Origin: Thunnus maccoyii
Lineage: Eukaryota > Chordata > Actinopteri > Scombriformes > Scombridae
Direction of reading: 5' to 3'
NCBI RefSeq assembly: GCF_910596095.1
Contig: NC_056546.1
Location: 22,038,425-22,102,424, forward strand
Length of the DNA: 64,000 bases
Made by a program: the position numbers and the translations under genes. Each line of letters starts with the position of its first letter. The stretch's first letter is position 1. Below, piece after piece: positions 39,629-50,800 of this stretch. The notes beneath the pieces are model-generated. The model had not been told where the DNA came from. It did no database searches and worked only from the letters and a program-made list of their open reading frames with translations.

Positions 39629-39800
39629 CCTCATCCACCTTTCACTGCTACATGACTCACGCACACTCCACCAGCACCGAAGCGGTGCTGATACACTGAT
39701 GCAGACAAACACATTCCTGTAAAGCCCAGCAGGCGCATGTTACATTTCACGAATCAATTTATGAGTCGTAATTAATCAATAAACTTGAGCGCTTGAATTC
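39629..39800 (+). other. ggps1: GGPS1 3' UTR (minimal form)
   Basis: A canonical AATAAA at 39,778-39,783 lies 150 nt after the stop and is the first plausible polyadenylation signal. A longer UTR using a later A-rich signal (ATTAAA near 40.43 kb) cannot be excluded. Confidence 0.55.
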
Positions 39801-42108
39801 TGGTGGACAGCTTTGACAGCTTGGCATTCAGCTGCCCAAAATGTTGCCTTTATCTTTTGTGTGCTAGAAGGCCTCCGTCAAATGTTGCACATCAATTTTT
39901 GTATCTAAGTGAAGCAGTGCAGTCAGTGGAGGAAATGAATTAAAACAGAAAATGACTTGATTTTAGATTTTGGTTTCCTGAAAATGAAAAATAATAAGGT
40001 GGCAACAAAGCTTAAAAGCCTTCTTTTTGATGCGCACCACAGTGCACATAAATGTATTTTTTTATATTTTGGCACCAAATGAAAGTTGTTTATCTAGGGC
40101 CGAGTGAATGCTGGGTGTTTTTGCAGAAGTCCCTGTTAAAATAAGATGTGGATGTTTAGAGTGCATGATGTGCGATTTGGGAATCCTTATTCATTAAGCC
40201 GCCAGAGTGCCAATCATGAAGAAAAGACCTCTGTAACTGAATTGTCTACTTGTTATGTAACATGTGGGCATTATATGCAAAGTAGTGCTCAAGCTCTTTA
40301 TGAATACTCTGTTGATGCTTTGGTTTATTGCAGACTGAACAGTATTTCACATCTCTGCTATTTTATTAGTATGATTCAGTTATGATATTTGTGAGTAGAC
40401 ACTGTGCTGCTGTCAGGAAATTATTTGCATCTATTAAATTAAAAAAAACAACCTTTAAAGATAACCTGTGGGCTTGTCTGACTTCTAAAACAAAATTTCT
40501 CATTTCCCAGTAGCTCCGAGGTTCGTCTGATTTTTAGCACTTTTGAACTTAATGCGTTTAATGTAATTAGGAGGAGACAACAGCCGGCACTTCTCAAAGA
40601 GACAACCAGCACCATCTACTGAGCACATGGGTGTAGTTGAAAATGAAGATGTGACTTAAAAAGTTGTTTGCATACGTGTCTTTCTGCCTTTCACAGTGGT
40701 CGCAGTCGTCTGCTTACAAACACACTCACCCTGATGTCTTTTTAAGGATCATACTCCATTAAATCTACCCTGCGCACATACTTAACACGCACCACCATCA
40801 TTACAAGACATTGACCCATCATTGGCCTTACTTAACATAAACTGAGGTCCGCTGCACCAGATCCATGTGTTTATTTTCCAGAGCTTCCCGTCGTTTTTGC
40901 AACTGCATGCTGAATTGAAAACGCTGCGAGCATCAATGATGCGAGTTATTACAGAACTGCCTGCCATGTGCTTTGTTTTGAGGAACCTTGACTGAATACT
41001 CAGACTGGCTGGTTGCTATGGATGTGGTTGGCTTTCACTGTGAGTTTTGTCTGAAATACAGAACACCAGTCATCTAAATCCGGTATTATCTGCCTCTTCT
41101 GTTTATACTTTTGTGAGTTTTTCTTCAGCTGCTGAAAAGAAACAGAGGCTATCTGTCCCAAACAGCTCTGTTGACTCACTGAAGCTCTTGCTCTTGACAG
41201 CTGCGGTTCAATTAATTATGTGTCTTTGGGATCGAATTGTGGCTTCTCTGAAAATGCATCTATTCATCAAAATGTCAAATTTTTTGTAAATCTAAGGGAG
41301 CGGTTCCTCTTGCTAATTTTCCTCCCAAGCAGCCACAAGTGCGGTAAAATGTGATGCAAATGCATTTCTGATTTGATAAACAGCAGAGACGTATGAAGTG
41401 GATTTCACAGAGCTGATTTAAGTCCATCACAATAATCAAAGCCTCTCACGGTTCTCATTTCTTTCACTCCCTCTCTCTAGGTTGACTAGATTGATTTTCT
41501 CCACCCACAGTGTCTGAGTTCTGTTTGAGGGCAAAACAGAATAGCTTTTGTGTGAAGGGTGACATGGCTCACTCACTGTCTCCCTCATCCTCTGCAAGCT
41601 TTGGATTATTTACTGGGCTGCGCTTTACACATTTGTGTCGCTTGGTAGCGTTCCAATGGATATTTCATAAATATTCTTGTGGCAACAACAAAATGTTGAA
41701 CATCTCATTGCTGAGAATGGAAATGGATGTTACTGAGTTTGTCCTTTTGCTGATTCGGCTGACTTGAAGCCTTGATGCAAATTTAAACCACTTTTATTAT
41801 CTTCAATTTAAGTAAGTTTTTTTTTTCTTTACTTTTACTTTACAAGTCAGTTTTTTTTCCACCTTGCTTGACAGGCAGATGTGCGGTTTCACATATTTAC
41901 ACATCAGAGCTGCAAGAACAACAGCAGTCCTTCACTGTGGGCTGCTGAGCGGCTCCACTGGAGCAACTGGCAGGATGTTTCATCTCTCTGTCTCTGAAGG
42001 ACGTCACTAACACAACCTGCTGAACACTTTCAATGCGACTCGAACTGGTCTACAAATTGAACTATATTCAGTATATAACTATATTCCATGATGGTATGGA
42101 TGGTAAGT

Positions 42109-42462
42109 ATGGCTGGGTAATATATCAATATCATGATATGAGACTAGATAATGTCTTAGATTTTGTTAATTGTAATATTGTGATATGACATGAGTGTTTT
42201 TTTCCTGGTTTAAAGGCTGCATTACTGTAAAATGATGTAATTTTCTGTACTTACCAGACTGTTCTGGCTGTTCTATTATTTGTCTTTACCCACTTGGTCA
42301 TTATATCCACATTACTGATGAGTATTTATCAAAAATCTCATTGTGTAATTATTTTGTGAAAACACAAATAGTCATCCCTACAATATTGTTGTAATATCGA
42401 TATTGAGGTATTTGGTCAAAAATATTGTGATGTTTGATATGTCTTTATATCACCCAGCCCTA
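42109..42462. mobile_element. MITE with GGCTGGGTAATATA / TATATCACCCAGCC ends
   Basis: The left end TATGGCTGGGTAATATATCA and right end CTTTATATCACCCAGCCCTA are imperfect inverted repeats. The interior is rich in ATCAATAT/ATATTG motifs, typical of a widespread fish element whose termini resemble 'GGGCTGGGCGATAT'. Non-coding; hAT-type origin is likely but not shown. Confidence 0.75.
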
Positions 42463-42519
42463 AACGAAAGATGTTTTAAAATGTCAGATTCAATCGTTTG
42501 ATCCCAACTACTTAAAAGG

Positions 42520-42670
42520 ATAATGCTGCATTCAAGTCACATCAGAGTTACTGTAATTACGAGTTTTCAACTTATAAGTAGAGTTCACATCAACCTCTAA
42601 GTTGTAATTACGACTGTGAAGCTTTCTTTTCTGAAAGGTCTGATGTATCCGACTTGGCATTTAATAATAC
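42520..42670. repeat. Probable MITE fragment ('atgctgcattcaagtca')
   Basis: It starts ATAATGCTGCATTCAAGTCA and contains internal inverted pieces around GTAATTACGAG / GTTGTAATTACGAC. The opening matches a common fish repeat I recognise from memory. The right end is not resolved. Confidence 0.4.
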
Positions 42671-43019
42671 AGAAGTGCCTGAAAACTGACTAATGTGACA
42701 TAAATTATGTAATCTTTCCATACGACCAACTCAATTATCACACAACCCTCCTGAGTTGTCAGATGACATGAAGTCCTTCAAGTCCTTAACATGGGAATGT
42801 TTCCGATCCTTCCCATCCGTCCAACATAGCATGAACAGGGCAAAAAGCTTGAAATATTCCATACTTTTGTCATTGTCAACAAATTCCATTAAATGACTCT
42901 AAATGTTCTAAAAAAGCTCATTTGTTTCTATTTCAGGTCACAAATGTATATTTTCATTCTTTTAAAAAAAGGAGTTTACTAAAACAGCAGGACACTGAAA
43001 AAAAATTTGGTGTTGTAGT

Positions 43020-43245
43020 GTATTTACAGCAGCAGGTTCATTCAAAATAAACTACGACATCCCTGTTCATCTTAATGAAGGAACATGTCACCCAATTTAA
43101 GTGTGTGGCTAACTAATGTGTTGTTGGACAAAAGTGGAGCTCTATTGCACAGACAAGTACACTAGCAGCCTTACACAGCTATACTTGTTAGAAGGATCAG
43201 TTCATTGTTAGTTTTGGTATTTTCATGAGATTTGTTGACTATAAG
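43020..43245. repeat. Dispersed repeat, copy B (partner at 34.5 kb)
   Basis: It matches 34,480-34,710 in block order, including the GAACATGTCACCCAAT and ATGAGATTTGTTGACT segments. Same orientation as copy A. Confidence 0.55.
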
Positions 43246-44584
43246 AAAAACAAAGAATATCAAAAGACGTATCCTTTAATATCACTTGATGGACTTCATA
43301 ATAAGCTTCTTTCACTTTACAATATTAATGCCGGTGTGGTTATCATATTCATGTCACTGTTCCCAGAACAACACACTGTTCTCATGCATAATTCTGCCAG
43401 CACACACTTGTTGTTGTCAAAACTTCACTGCTCCCTCACGTCCCATTGGGTATAAAGAGGAATAACAAAGTACTCACTTGTTTCCACCTGCCTTTATGGT
43501 ACATGAAGCTGTCATTGTTGGGTTTAAAATGATTGTATATTGATTAGCACAGCTCTGAGGTCCATTCAGTGAACTCTGACACTGCTACCATATATGGTGC
43601 TGCATGGTGTTGCATGAATTGATCGAGTGGTTTCAAAGAATATCATCATCACACCAATGAGCTAATTCATGATGCTCTTAAGACAGAATGACTGCCAGAC
43701 ATGCTTCAGCAATGACTGAGCTAATTATCTTTCATAAACACTATCATAGTAAATCTTCCATCCATGTCACTGCAGCAGGGGTCAAGTGGGCTTATGACGC
43801 TCCGTGATTCACTCAGTATTTTCATCGCTTTGTCAAAGATATATGTAATTATGCATACTGCCTAACAGCCAACCTTCCACCGAATGTTTCTTCAAACGGA
43901 TCCACAATTTCACACATTTCACAGCTGTGTTCTGCAAATGTTTGCAAAAAGTGACAGCCGTAACCTTGCCAGGCTGAGACACTGCTATGGAAATGAGAGA
44001 GCTGTGGGTGCAATTTCAAATTGGGAATGAAAATGTTGCCCCATTAGGGCATAGTTGTGTGTCTAATAATATCTCCTCATTCCTGTGAATCAGAATCAGT
44101 CAGAAATACTGGTTTTGGATGCCGGGTGTCATGAATAAATGATTTCCTCCTCATTTTAGCGCCGCACAGAGGAGGAGGGTGGCGGGGTGGAAGGAGGGTT
44201 GATTGACAGGTGGTTTGTGAAGGGCGGGTTGACAGCCATGTGTAATACTCTGCGAGGAGACTTAGAATCTGGAGTTGTTTGAATGAGTATGCAGATGCAT
44301 GCTGCTGAGCACACTGTAAGCTCCTCTTTCTAAGATCTGGGACAGATGTGCTCGATCTGAATCATGGCGTCTTTACTTTGACACTTCAGGTAAGATTTAA
44401 TTATATCCATGATGTTTCCACAGTGCTGCCAAATAAGATACATAATGGCATATAATCTATTAAGTGTCATGTTGCTTCTATATTTAAAGATGCCCTCCAG
44501 ACATGTATTAAGACATATAAAAATACTCTGCTTGGAACAATATTGTGTTTGATTTGGTTTATCCACAAAAAAAAGTATCATTAC

Positions 44585-44825
44585 CATGTTAAAATCCTTA
44601 AAATGGCATCTCCTCCTTTTTCCCTCATTATATCTATATATATATACAAACATATTTCATTTCAAAAGTTTAAGTACTTTGCAGAAGATGTCTTCTACTT
44701 CACTGTTAAGTCAAATTTCAGTGTTTGTGCACTGGAGGCTTCAAGTATCCACATCACACTTGTGTTGGCTGAATATTAGAACCAAATTGGCTCTAAACTA
44801 TTTGTGATGTCACAAATGTCACTAA
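44585..44825. repeat. Dispersed repeat, copy A (partner at 59.7 kb)
   Basis: Shared blocks with 59,715-59,945 include CTTAAAATGGC, CATTTCAAAAGTTTAAGT, GAGGCTTCAAGT, CACATCACACTT and TTGGCTC(T/C)AAACTA, followed by TTGTGAT(G/A)TCACAAAT. Class unknown. Confidence 0.6.
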
Positions 44826-45029
44826 TTACCAGTGTTACCGTGCATGACATAGTTTATAATCCTTTCATAAGAGCATATTCTGAACAATGTGGCGATCTGA
44901 CACAAAAGATTAGGAACCACTGGTCTAAAACAATCAAGTAAAATGTGCCAAAGACAGACATCAGGAAAATAAGACTCAAATTTGTAACGTCAACACATTC
45001 TTGTATTCAATCTGCGGCACAAGAAGATG

Positions 45030-45324
45030 ATGAGTTTTGGGAAAGGGTGCGACTCAAGATGAAAAGGATTTTATAAATACAATTAACTCGAGCGCCCGAG
45101 TTTCCTCTATTTTCTCAGAGCAGTGCTTGTCACTGGCTAAACGGATGATTGCACTTTCATGGCAAAATATTAATAGAGTGAAAATAAGTCAGTGGTTCAG
45201 GGAATTGTACTCTTGTCGTCGCTTAGAAAAGATTACATATGCGCTTAAGGGCAGAGACGAATCAGAATGTGCGGGGTCGATTTATGTCAAATATTTGGAT
45301 GAGTCGGATATTCTGGGTCAGTAA
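45030..45324 (+). mobile_element. Fragment of an L1-type LINE ORF2 (C-terminal end)
   Basis: An open frame of 95 codons ends in TAA-type stop context after ...SDILGQ. It carries LAKRMIALSWQN, then ISQWFRELYSCRRLEKITYA and a downstream Y-L. The pattern 'LA+++IAL.W', W-x(6-10)-LEKI-Y is the C-terminal signature of L1/Tx1-like ORF2 proteins downstream of reverse transcriptase. Endonuclease and RT domains are absent, so this is a 5'-truncated dead copy. It lies in intergenic DNA. Confidence 0.7.
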
Positions 45325-46849
45325 AATGAGCTTGAGATCTGTTCTTTCTGCTCTGCTGGATTGTCATAATCATTTTCCAGTTCTTTAGTCTTGAAACATC
45401 CAGCTTTGGGAGCAACTTCATGTTCACAAATATTGATCTCTCAGAGAACAAAGGAATCATTGAGTAGTGTTCCCCTTTGACGCAACATTATGTCACACAT
45501 TCTAAGTCTTGCTTATGCCAAAACATGAGCCTTTTTTCCCTAAAAATATGAGGCAGTAATCAACAAAACAGCTCTCTGCATGATATGTAAGCACACTGAA
45601 TTTGTTGTTGTTTTAAAAAGTTAATATTCGCAAGAAATAAAGCGTGATAATCCATTAAAATAAAGGGACTAGCTGAATAAGAAGCCTGAAAAGATGCTTA
45701 ATTTAATTCACAGCTGCAATTTGTGGGTAAATATGGTGCAATTTGTCTCAAGTTATTATGATAGAGTGAGATTTGGTTGATTGATCGTCTGCTCTATATG
45801 AGAGAACAGGACTAGAATAAAATGAGGAAGAGGATTTGGAGATCATCACAGAGAAAAAATGCTAATAATTTAAACACTTTACATCAGTGAGTGACAATAT
45901 CCCCGTAGCACTCATCAAAGTTGAGACAAATTCAATAACTTCATCTTCTAAAGAAGCACTCGAGCAGAAATGAGAAGTGAGCGTTTTTTCATCTGCGTGT
46001 TATTTCCTGCTTCTCTTTCTCGGTTCACAGTGAAGGGCTCCGAGCCAAATCGGGGAGAAAGGCTGATGGGGTGAAAAACGCAATCCTTATCTACGTAGGA
46101 GAGTGGAACAGATGCGTATATGACTTTGTTATCATGCAGCTCTCTGAAAGAGAGGAGACGAAAGGATAATAGGGGGAGGGAGAGGAGGGGGGTGTTCACA
46201 GGAAGAAGAATGTGCGCTCACATGTCAGGTTAATTGCAGGGATAGGTGTTGTGGCAGGTAGGACAGCTTAAATAAAACAAACGACTTGTATTATCCTCCA
46301 TTAGTAAAATATTCTGCATATTTTTTCATTATTTACTAAAAATATACAGCAAAGCAATCTAATTCTAATGACTCAGCATCAATCACATGGCTATACTTCA
46401 TTAAACAAACACATCACTGCAGCAGCTAAAAGCATATGCTAAGGAAAACTCATAAAAAAACCCTATTATATTTGCTTCATGTCAACATTTTAAAAGGCTG
46501 GACGTGTTCAATCCTATTGATTAACATGAAGCCACTGATCAATTTGGTGCTAAAACGCTCCACGTTTCCCTGTTCAACATTCCAGCGTTGTCCATCTCAC
46601 TGTCTCAGGAAAGCAATCACCAATAGAGATCAAAGTGATTTCATATTCCTTTTAAGTATGGAAAAAGCGGACTTCTGTAACAGCATGAGCAATGTCTGTT
46701 TGCTGACTGTGTTTCTCTGGTAGCGCGGTGCCGACAGTGCAGCACTAACTGCTTGAAGACTTGACAAGGATCCAACAGAGAATCAGCAGCACCTGTGTGC
46801 ATCATCCCCAAAATAAACAAGGAAACCATTAATCGCTCTTTAGTGTTCT

Positions 46850-46855
46850 TTATTA
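46850..46855 (-). other. b3galnt2: Candidate polyadenylation signal of B3GALNT2
   Basis: AATAAA on the minus strand, about 900 nt after the B3GALNT2 stop codon. Other A/T-rich hexamers lie between, so this assignment is tentative. Confidence 0.3.
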
Positions 46856-47756
46856 CCTGTGAGGAGGGTTTCATAAAACCAGTGTTAAACTAATGAGTCT
46901 ATTTCACAGTCACTCTGACTGCTTATTCAGGTTCCAAAAATTAGTGTTGCAAATACATGGATTTGTCCAATTAAAATCTGTGTTTTTTTTATCACAAGTG
47001 TTAACATACATATGACGCCTAACAGATACGGTAAGGCCACAACACTATTCGCACAATGACAGTTACAGTACAAACTGTGTGTTTGTGAGAAAGCTCGTCA
47101 TAAATCTACAAATAGTGAGGAGGATGAAAAGCTTAAGATTATAATTTACAAAAAATAGCAATGTAAAGCAAACATCTTCAAAACAGCATCAAATTTCCCT
47201 TTTTAAACCAGAAGGTTTAAGTCTGTCAAGTATCAGAGCACCAATAATTAAAAGTACTCAGTGTTTCTGTACATGATGACCATCACATGCTGGTATCGCA
47301 TGTTTTTCTTACTCTCATCACTGTCAGTTATCACATAACTTAAAACATCTCAACTTTGATCTGGAGTCATTTTCCACTCATGTCAACAAATCTTATGCGT
47401 ATCTGTTTTACTTATGATATTTTTACTTTAAAATTGAATCACTGAGCTCATGATACAAAGACTAACATTATGCTACAGCTACATGTGAGTTTTTTTAAAC
47501 AAATTCTGAAGCTTTAAATGATTTCTGTTGATATTTTGTAAATATTATTATATTATACCTGCGATGGAATCTCAAAGTTTTTCCAACAGAAAGTCCCACA
47601 TTTCAAAAATCTGTGTTTATATCGTATAATAACAACTGATAAAACTCTCAAACATCTCAGTTTGGGATTTTAAGGAGACCACAGAAACTGAATTGACAAC
47701 CAGTGTTGAGTGCATTTTACCCACAGAGCCACGTGGTGAGTGTGGTGTGAACAGAT

Positions 47757-47894
47757 TTAGTGGCCCCAGGGACATCCACAGGGGTCTCCACAGGCCCTCT
47801 TCCTGTCCCAAAGGACGTGCAGCTCCTCGGCTGTGTGTTGGGGAGACGACAGCATGTCAAGGTAGCACTCTTTCTCGCAGAGCCAGCCGGGGTC
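47757..47894 (-). CDS. b3galnt2: B3GALNT2 coding exon 12 (residues 451-495 and stop)
   Basis: This 138-nt exon follows the GTTGCCAG acceptor and ends TAA at 47,759-47,757. It encodes [20 protein letters not shown] and a cysteine-rich end [12 protein letters not shown], matching the CGDPC-x-C terminus of the family. Confidence 0.95.
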   Translation of the reverse strand, partial: DPGWLCEKECYLDMLSSPQHTAEELHVLWDRKRACGDPCGCPWGH

Positions 47895-50800
47895 CTGGCA
47901 ACGGGGAAAGGGCAGGACAGTGGATGTGTTATTATGCACACAGTGATTTAGCAATTAACTAATCCTGGTTAAGTTCTTACTTGGGTTAAACTGTTAATCT
48001 GCACCTTTGATACGTTGTAACCGGGCCTCCGAGTTGCCAAGATTAAACCAGTTAACACAACATTCCTGATGGTGTTTCCAGATGCATATTCACTCCATAA
48101 ACAAATAAGTATGTAAAAAAAGCAAACAATAAGCAAACAAACCTGTAAAGCACCTTGAACTGCCCTTACCTACAGTATATAAAAAGGTGCTACACAAATA
48201 AAGTCACAGCATACTGAGTCAGACACCCTAAATAATTAATTAAAGAGTAAAATTCTTAGCATATTATATTTTTTAATAATGTAATACCTTAATGTTTCTC
48301 GTGTTTTACTTTTTAATTAAATGATTTTAGTATCTTCAACTATGTCCAACCGTTGTCTCTTATGATGTGATTTTTTAAAATCTTTTGTGTCTGATAGTTT
48401 TTGTCTGCTTCCTGGAAAGAACTGATTGTTCATATGATTATATTCTCAAGTTTTTAGTTCCTATTTTAAATTTTTTTTTAATATTCAACATTGACTGCCT
48501 GTCTCCATCTTGATTAATGGTTAGTGGACTGTAAAAACACCAGGGACAGCGATGGGACTTATGGTTCTATCAAAGTTAGTTATGTTATATTGTGTAAATG
48601 TATTAGAATGTTATCAATAAAACCAAACCATCACCATCATGGTGCTGGAGTTGACAGATCTGAATGTCTTTCAAGCATTTTTTTTTCCTCACCTGATATT
48701 TCTGTGGTCCAACAGCTGCCATCCATATCCCCATGCTCACATCTTCTCCCTGTAACAACACATTCAATTCCTCACTTTACATGCGTGATTATCTGTCAAT
48801 ATTTGCCCACAGTTGCTTGGTACTCAATACTCCACCTGGTAGGCCTTTAGTTTCTCTGCATTACTGGCGAGCCACTGGACCAGGTCACGTGAGACCACAT
48901 AGCCTGAGCCGCAGGCAAACGCCGGGTAGGCTGGACTAGCGTACTCCAACTCCTGCCACTTCCCAATGCGATCCACTGCCCAGCTCTGCCTGAAACTAGG
49001 TCAGGATGGTCTGTGTTAGCACAGCAGACATATTATCATCACATCTCCCTTTCGCATGACCCTTCATGATTTTGAGTACACAAAGCATTCATGATTCTTT
49101 CATCTAAAGTTCAGCTGAGCTCAGAAGTGCAAACAGGAGTGCGTAATACACTGTCAACAGGAGCTGACACTAAATTGTACTTACTTTCCCCACCAGAAAT
49201 TGCTGCGCCTGAGACCCTTGTGGTCAATCTTCATTAATACTGAGTCCACGTCGATGTAACAATCATCATCCGTCTTCAGGAGCAGATTAAAGTCAGCGTT
49301 TCCAACAGACCTGCCAGGGAGGGAATTTGCAACCTTAATTAAAGCCCACCTTCTGATTTTTTGCAATATCCCAGAGCGGATTTACTTTAAAATACCACTG
49401 GGAGTGAAGGGCAAGAGGTCTTGCAAAGAAATAACACACTTGCCAAGTCAAAACTTCAGACCACTCTGTGTATTTTGCAACCTGATGACTCACAACTGTA
49501 CTTTTTCCCTGACTGAGTGATTGCAATCGTGATTCTAACAGCGAGACATTTTGAGACGACGGCATACTTTCATTTCAGGTTACTGATTTCCTCAGAGGGC
49601 CCAGGCAATTTGGAGACAGAGAATCGAGTCATTAGCACTTGGCATACCATTTATAGAACTGAAGCAGTTTGGAAGGCACGTTCCTGTAGGTGTCTACCAC
49701 ATCTACGAACACCATGTCGCCATGCCTGAGGCTCTCCCGCTGCAAGGCGGCATCCTCCTGCCTCAGCCCGGAGGCATGGTGCTCCATCCTGGCTGGGCGG
49801 CCCCGCAGGAACCTAGACAGACCGTCTCCATCTGACACACAGGTGGGCACAGGGAGTTGCATGACGGGAGTAATGAGGGAAAAAAAACAGAAAAATGGGA
49901 CAAATGGTAAATGAATTTCAATCCAAAATGGAATAATACCTGTCAAAAATATTCTATTAACTGCAATTTTTGGATAATAAGTAAATGTCTGGCTGGCAAA
50001 CAATAGATGATAAAATTGTCACAGAGTGGATCGTTAGCTCTGTGTTCAGATATATTGAATGGTGAATTTAATTTTGTTTTCCTCAAAATGGCTATTTTGA
50101 TCCATTTTCAGATAAACTCAAATGCAAACACATGCAGGAGGTAAAATCAATAATGTAACACATCAGGGTAGAAAGGGGAAAAAAATATTATTTCCCATTT
50201 GGCACGTATGCAAGAGCCCTGAGGCGAAAAAAGGAGCTAATCTCATAACCTGCCAGAGTGAACAATGTTTTTTAAATTTTTACATAGGGACTCCTTTTCA
50301 GACAGTTGGCTCATGGGCCGATTGTGATCGAACTGTTTTCATAAAAAGCTCAGAATTAATTCTGTTGCTGGACCAACCGTAAATAGTAAATGTGAACCCT
50401 CCAGCCAAACCAGGAAATCCAAGAGCACTTCTATGAGGCAATATGCCCTCTGCTATCTGTAATACCAAAAAAAAAAAAAGAGAAACATTTTTTGACTTTT
50501 AAAACTTGTACTACACTCTAAAACTTGATATAAGAATATTCTTCATATTTTTGACACCACATGTGAAGACGTACAGAGGAGATCTTGAGGACGCCTCCTC
50601 CATCATTAAGCTGGACAGAGGAGGAGTTGACTGTGGTCAGTCCAGCAGAGTCCAAACTCTCCCAAACCAGCGTCCCCTCAAAACCCTGAATAAAAGAGAC
50701 AATCATTGTAATCCTCTGCATGTGTAGCATGGTGTTTTTCTTGATGAACAGTATATGCAGGACCGTACCTTCCATTGAGAAGACTGGCATCATGTTGTCT

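Larger units (their letters stand above)
39801..46830. other. Intergenic region between GGPS1 and B3GALNT2
   Basis: The two genes converge here. The region holds a TIR element (42,109-42,462), a probable MITE (42,520-42,670), dispersed repeats (43.0 and 44.6 kb) and an L1-type LINE tail (45.0-45.3 kb). I looked for exons of TBCE, the human neighbour, and recognised none. Confidence 0.6.

Noticed and set aside
50569..50575. Alternative exon 6 donor (GTCTTC, after CTCTGTAC) in B3GALNT2
   Set aside because: It appeared to fit exon 8 directly, but exon 7 at 50,378-50,456 was then found and restores both homology and phase with the GTACGT donor.
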